Shown piece after piece: positions 61,614-64,000 of a DNA stretch of 64,000 bases. This DNA is from Ructibacterium sp965146665. GTDB lineage: Bacteria > Bacillota > Clostridia > Monoglobales > Monoglobaceae. Within the stretch, counting starts at the first letter, position 1, and the number at the start of each line of letters is the position of its first letter. Position numbers and translations under genes: made by a program. Under the pieces are notes generated by a model. The model was not told where the DNA came from. It made no database searches and saw only the letters and a program-made list of their open reading frames with translations. The stretch is from NCBI GenBank assembly GCA_965146665.1, contig CBCTHE010000003.1, positions 186,001 through 250,000 on the forward strand, written 5' to 3'.

Positions 61614-62339
61614 TCAGCCGCTGCAGTCCATGCCTTTTCCCAGAAGCAGAGCCTCAGCAATCACAAGATCCTCCGGGGTGGTGACCTTGAGATTGTGCGC
61701 ACTGCCTGTCACAATGCGGACCGGAATTCCGATATACTCTGCCAGGGCACAATCATCCGTCACGCTGATCTCATCCAGGGCCGCCTGTGTATGGGCTTTT
61801 TTGATCACTTCTGTGCGAAAGCCCTGCGGTGTCTGGATTTGAAATAGCCCATCCCGTTCCAGGGTTTCGCAGATCAGTCCATTTACGCCGACACGTTTGA
61901 TTGTATCCTTAACTGGAATCCCAAGGGCCGCCGCGTCACAGCTTTCAAGCTGATCCGCCACCGCGTCGATCTGTTCCGGCGTCACAAAGGGGCGTGCGCC
62001 GTCGTGGATTAAGACCTTGCCGCATGTCACATGGGATAGGCCCAGCCGGACGGATTCCTGTCTGGTCGCGCCGCCCGGAACAATCCCCTTCACCTTTCTG
62101 ATGCCGAAATCCTTTACCAAATCGCTCGCCGTCAGAATTTCCGTCTCCTGTGTCACGACAATAACCTCGTCAATTTGAGAGGCTGAATCAAAGGCCAGAA
62201 GGGTATGAGCCAGAACCGGCATATCATCCAGCATGATAAACTGCTTATTGACCCCGGCGCCCATTCGGGAACCCAAGCCGGCCGCCGCAATCAGCGCAGA
62301 GGCCGGCGCACCGGTCCATGAGGATTTCTTAGACTTCAC
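61614..62339 (-). CDS. ispD: 2-C-methyl-D-erythritol 4-phosphate cytidylyltransferase
   Basis: 241 residues from a GTG behind AAGGGGTG. CTP-binding signature ALIAAAGLGSRMGAGVNKQF, DGARPFVTPEQID and TDDCALAEYIG are visible. It makes CDP-ME in the MEP isoprenoid pathway. It lies between carD and ispF. Confidence 0.97.
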   Translation of the reverse strand: MKSKKSSWTGAPASALIAAAGLGSRMGAGVNKQFIMLDDMPVLAHTLLAFDSASQIDEVIVVTQETEILTASDLVKDFGIRKVKGIVPGGATRQESVRLGLSHVTCGKVLIHDGARPFVTPEQIDAVADQLESCDAAALGIPVKDTIKRVGVNGLICETLERDGLFQIQTPQGFRTEVIKKAHTQAALDEISVTDDCALAEYIGIPVRIVTGSAHNLKVTTPEDLVIAEALLLGKGMDCSG

Positions 62340-62384
62340 ACAATCACCCCTTGATATTTTTGCATGGAATACATTTGAAAGGCG

Positions 62385-62864
62385 TCAGGAAATCGCCTCC
62401 ATCAGCAAATGCTCCACTTCGGTATAACTCATCCCCTTGGAGAGAACGAGTTCAGAGATCAGCACAGACTTCGCATTGTTCAGCATCTTCCGCTCTGCAT
62501 TGGAAAGGCTTTTTTTTCGATCGCGCAGGATCAGGGATTTGGTCACATGGGCCACCTCCGCCAGTCTGCCGTCCTTGAGCTTTTCGATGTTCTCGCGGTA
62601 GCGCTTGTTCCAGTTCATATCCTCTTCTTCATCTGCACAGTCAATAAAACTGCGGATTACGGCATCGGCTTCGTCCGCAGAAACAATATAGCGCACGCCG
62701 ATCTCTTCCATATTGGCGGTTGGGATCATGATTTGTACATTTCCCATGGAGAGCTTTAATATATAGTATTTATGCTCTTCGCCAAGTATGCGCCTGTTTT
62801 CCACGCCTTCGATCACACCAGCCCCGTGCATGGGATACGCGATCTTATCGCCGATTTTAAACAT
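62385..62864 (-). CDS. carD: CarD-family transcriptional regulator
   Basis: 159 residues from the ATG behind GGGAGG (an in-frame upstream extension into the radA end is rejected). It has the N-terminal Tudor-like RNA polymerase-interacting domain (FKIGDKIAYPMHGAGVIEG) and a helical C-terminal DNA-binding half (WNKRYRENIEKLKDG, KKSLSNAERKML). CarD/CdnL proteins stabilise promoter open complexes. The radA-carD-ispD-ispF order is common in Clostridia. Confidence 0.93.
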   Translation of the reverse strand: MFKIGDKIAYPMHGAGVIEGVENRRILGEEHKYYILKLSMGNVQIMIPTANMEEIGVRYIVSADEADAVIRSFIDCADEEEDMNWNKRYRENIEKLKDGRLAEVAHVTKSLILRDRKKSLSNAERKMLNNAKSVLISELVLSKGMSYTEVEHLLMEAIS

Positions 62865-62889
62865 CCAAAGACCTCCCTTTCTGTCCGGC

Positions 62890-64000
62890 CTATAAAATAT
62901 CCTGCAAAACCTGCCGGATATTCGAATACGCACAGACCTCTATTTTATTGAATTTCTTCATTTTTTCCGAATTCGCCGCCGGAATCAGGCACTTGGTAAA
63001 ACCAAGCTTTTCCGCCTCTGAAATCCGATTCTCCAAAAAGTTACAGGAACGCAGTTCACCGGCCAGTCCAACCTCACCAATGGCAACCAGTCCGCTGTCC
63101 AGAGGGCGGTTGCGGAAGCTGGAGGCAATGGCCAGCAAAATACCCATATCCACGGCCGGCTCTACCATTTTCAGGCCGCCGACCACATTGACATAGACAT
63201 CATAAGACGAGATATGTATCCCCAGGCGTTTCTCCATCACCGCCAAAAGCATCAGCGTGCGGGAGAGATCCACCCCAGTTGTCATCCGGCGGGGATTTCC
63301 GAAAGACGTGGACGCCGCCAGAGCCTGTACCTCCGCAAGAACGGGCCTTGTCCCCTCCATGGTACAGAGGATACAGGAGCCCGCCTCCCCTTCCGGTCTG
63401 CCGGAAAGCAGGGCAAGAGAGGGATTGGGAATCTCAACCAAACCGCCGGACGCCATTTCAAAGACGCCGATTTCATTGGTGGATCCAAACCTGTTTTTGA
63501 TGGCGCGGATAATCCGGTAGGACCTGTGCTGTTCCCCCTCAAAATAAAGGACACAGTCCACAATGTGCTCCAGAATCTTCGGACCCGCTATGGAGCCCTC
63601 TTTGGTCACATGCCCCACCAGAAATGTGGCGATGGATTCCTCCTTGGCAATCCGCATGAGTGCAGCGGCCACATCCCGGATCTGGGTTACGCTCCCCGGC
63701 GCCGGAGAAATATCCGGATTAAACATGGTCTGCACAGAATCCACAATGAGTATATCCGGTTTTTCCTGATAGACACAGGTTATAATATTGGCCATATTGG
63801 TCTCAGAATAGACACGAAGCTGGTCCGTGCAGACACCCAGCCGGTCTGCACGAAGCTTGATCTGCCGCTGGGATTCCTCCCCGGAGACATAGAGAATCCG
63901 CTGAGATTTACCCAGATGCTCACAGGTTTGAAGCAGAATCGTGGATTTTCCGATTCCGGGATCCCCGCCGATCAAAACCAGAGAGCCCTGTACAATACCC
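62890..64000 (-). CDS. radA: DNA repair protein RadA, 3' part (start outside window)
   Basis: The frame continues to the right edge, so only the C-terminal ~370 residues are here; the N-terminal zinc finger is missing. Walker A GDPGIGKST, Walker B DILIVDSVQTM, the RadA-specific KNRFGSTNEIG motif and the C-terminal Lon-like domain (VGGLKMVEPAVDMGILLAI, seen as GGLKMVEPAVD) are present. It is a RecA-like helicase processing recombination intermediates. carD follows 25 bases later. Confidence 0.96.
   Translation of the reverse strand, partial: GIVQGSLVLIGGDPGIGKSTILLQTCEHLGKSQRILYVSGEESQRQIKLRADRLGVCTDQLRVYSETNMANIITCVYQEKPDILIVDSVQTMFNPDISPAPGSVTQIRDVAAALMRIAKEESIATFLVGHVTKEGSIAGPKILEHIVDCVLYFEGEQHRSYRIIRAIKNRFGSTNEIGVFEMASGGLVEIPNPSLALLSGRPEGEAGSCILCTMEGTRPVLAEVQALAASTSFGNPRRMTTGVDLSRTLMLLAVMEKRLGIHISSYDVYVNVVGGLKMVEPAVDMGILLAIASSFRNRPLDSGLVAIGEVGLAGELRSCNFLENRISEAEKLGFTKCLIPAANSEKMKKFNKIEVCAYSNIRQVLQDIL

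Noticed and set aside
1..64000. tRNA, rRNA, CRISPR arrays and insertion sequences
   Set aside because: I checked the intergenic gaps by eye and saw no cloverleaf with a TTCGA T-arm, no regular short repeats with spacers, and no transposase frames.

Overview
The window reads as chromosomal DNA of an anaerobic, endospore-forming Clostridia member (Firmicutes, roughly half GC). The evidence is an alpha/beta-type SASP, SpoIIM, YtxC-like and YtaF-like sporulation proteins, a class III fructose-1,6-bisphosphatase, rubrerythrin, indolepyruvate:ferredoxin oxidoreductase, strong purine-rich ribosome binding sites, and clostridial SigA-type promoters. Gene density is high and almost everything is housekeeping. 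I see no rRNA or tRNA gene, no CRISPR array, no transposase and no prophage.

Layout, left to right. 1-8 kb: the 3' part of an ABC-F ATPase, a small Cys protein, a GNAT acetyltransferase, then on the minus strand galT-galK and ileS behind a long leader. 8-11 kb: a secreted subtilase and a polysaccharide deacetylase, then a SASP gene with a SigG-like promoter. 11-17.6 kb: pgi, a small P-loop protein, threonine synthase with an unusual Lys/Pro tail, a DUF1540-type protein, a metallophosphoesterase and trigger factor. 17.8-22.3 kb: clpP-clpX followed by a zinc/manganese ABC importer. 22.4-28 kb: fbp and ytaF (minus) diverging from a P-type Ca2+ ATPase. 28-31 kb: a 962-residue S-layer-anchored beta-helix protein. 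31-38 kb: HPr, uvrC, an M20 amidohydrolase, a GME-fold protein, a YtxC-like protein, a XerC-type recombinase behind an 18-bp perfect hairpin, and a GyrI-like protein.

38.5-49.3 kb is mostly minus strand. It holds rubrerythrin, then a seven-gene operon for aromatic (indole/aryl) acid metabolism (Na+:solute symporter, paaK-type CoA ligase, iorA, iorB, ACT protein, PLP lyase, Cys-rich peptide). Behind it is an M42 aminopeptidase trio in which only the first member keeps the metal-binding and catalytic residues.

49.5-61 kb is plus strand: spoIIM-xerD-purD, then lon-engB-FAH-hisS-aspS-tyrS, followed by a candidate ~100-nt non-coding RNA. 61-64 kb (minus): radA-carD-ispD-ispF, with radA running off the window.

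The usual clostridial tig-clpP-clpX-lon-engB neighbourhood is present but split: about 33 kb separates clpX from lon. The parts I consider most worth following up are the M42 trio with two apparent pseudo-enzymes, the aryl-acid operon with its Cys-rich peptide, the orphan RNA candidate after tyrS, the hairpin and repeat structure before xerC, and the XerD-like protein lacking the usual beta-hairpin lysine. None is proven novel from sequence alone.
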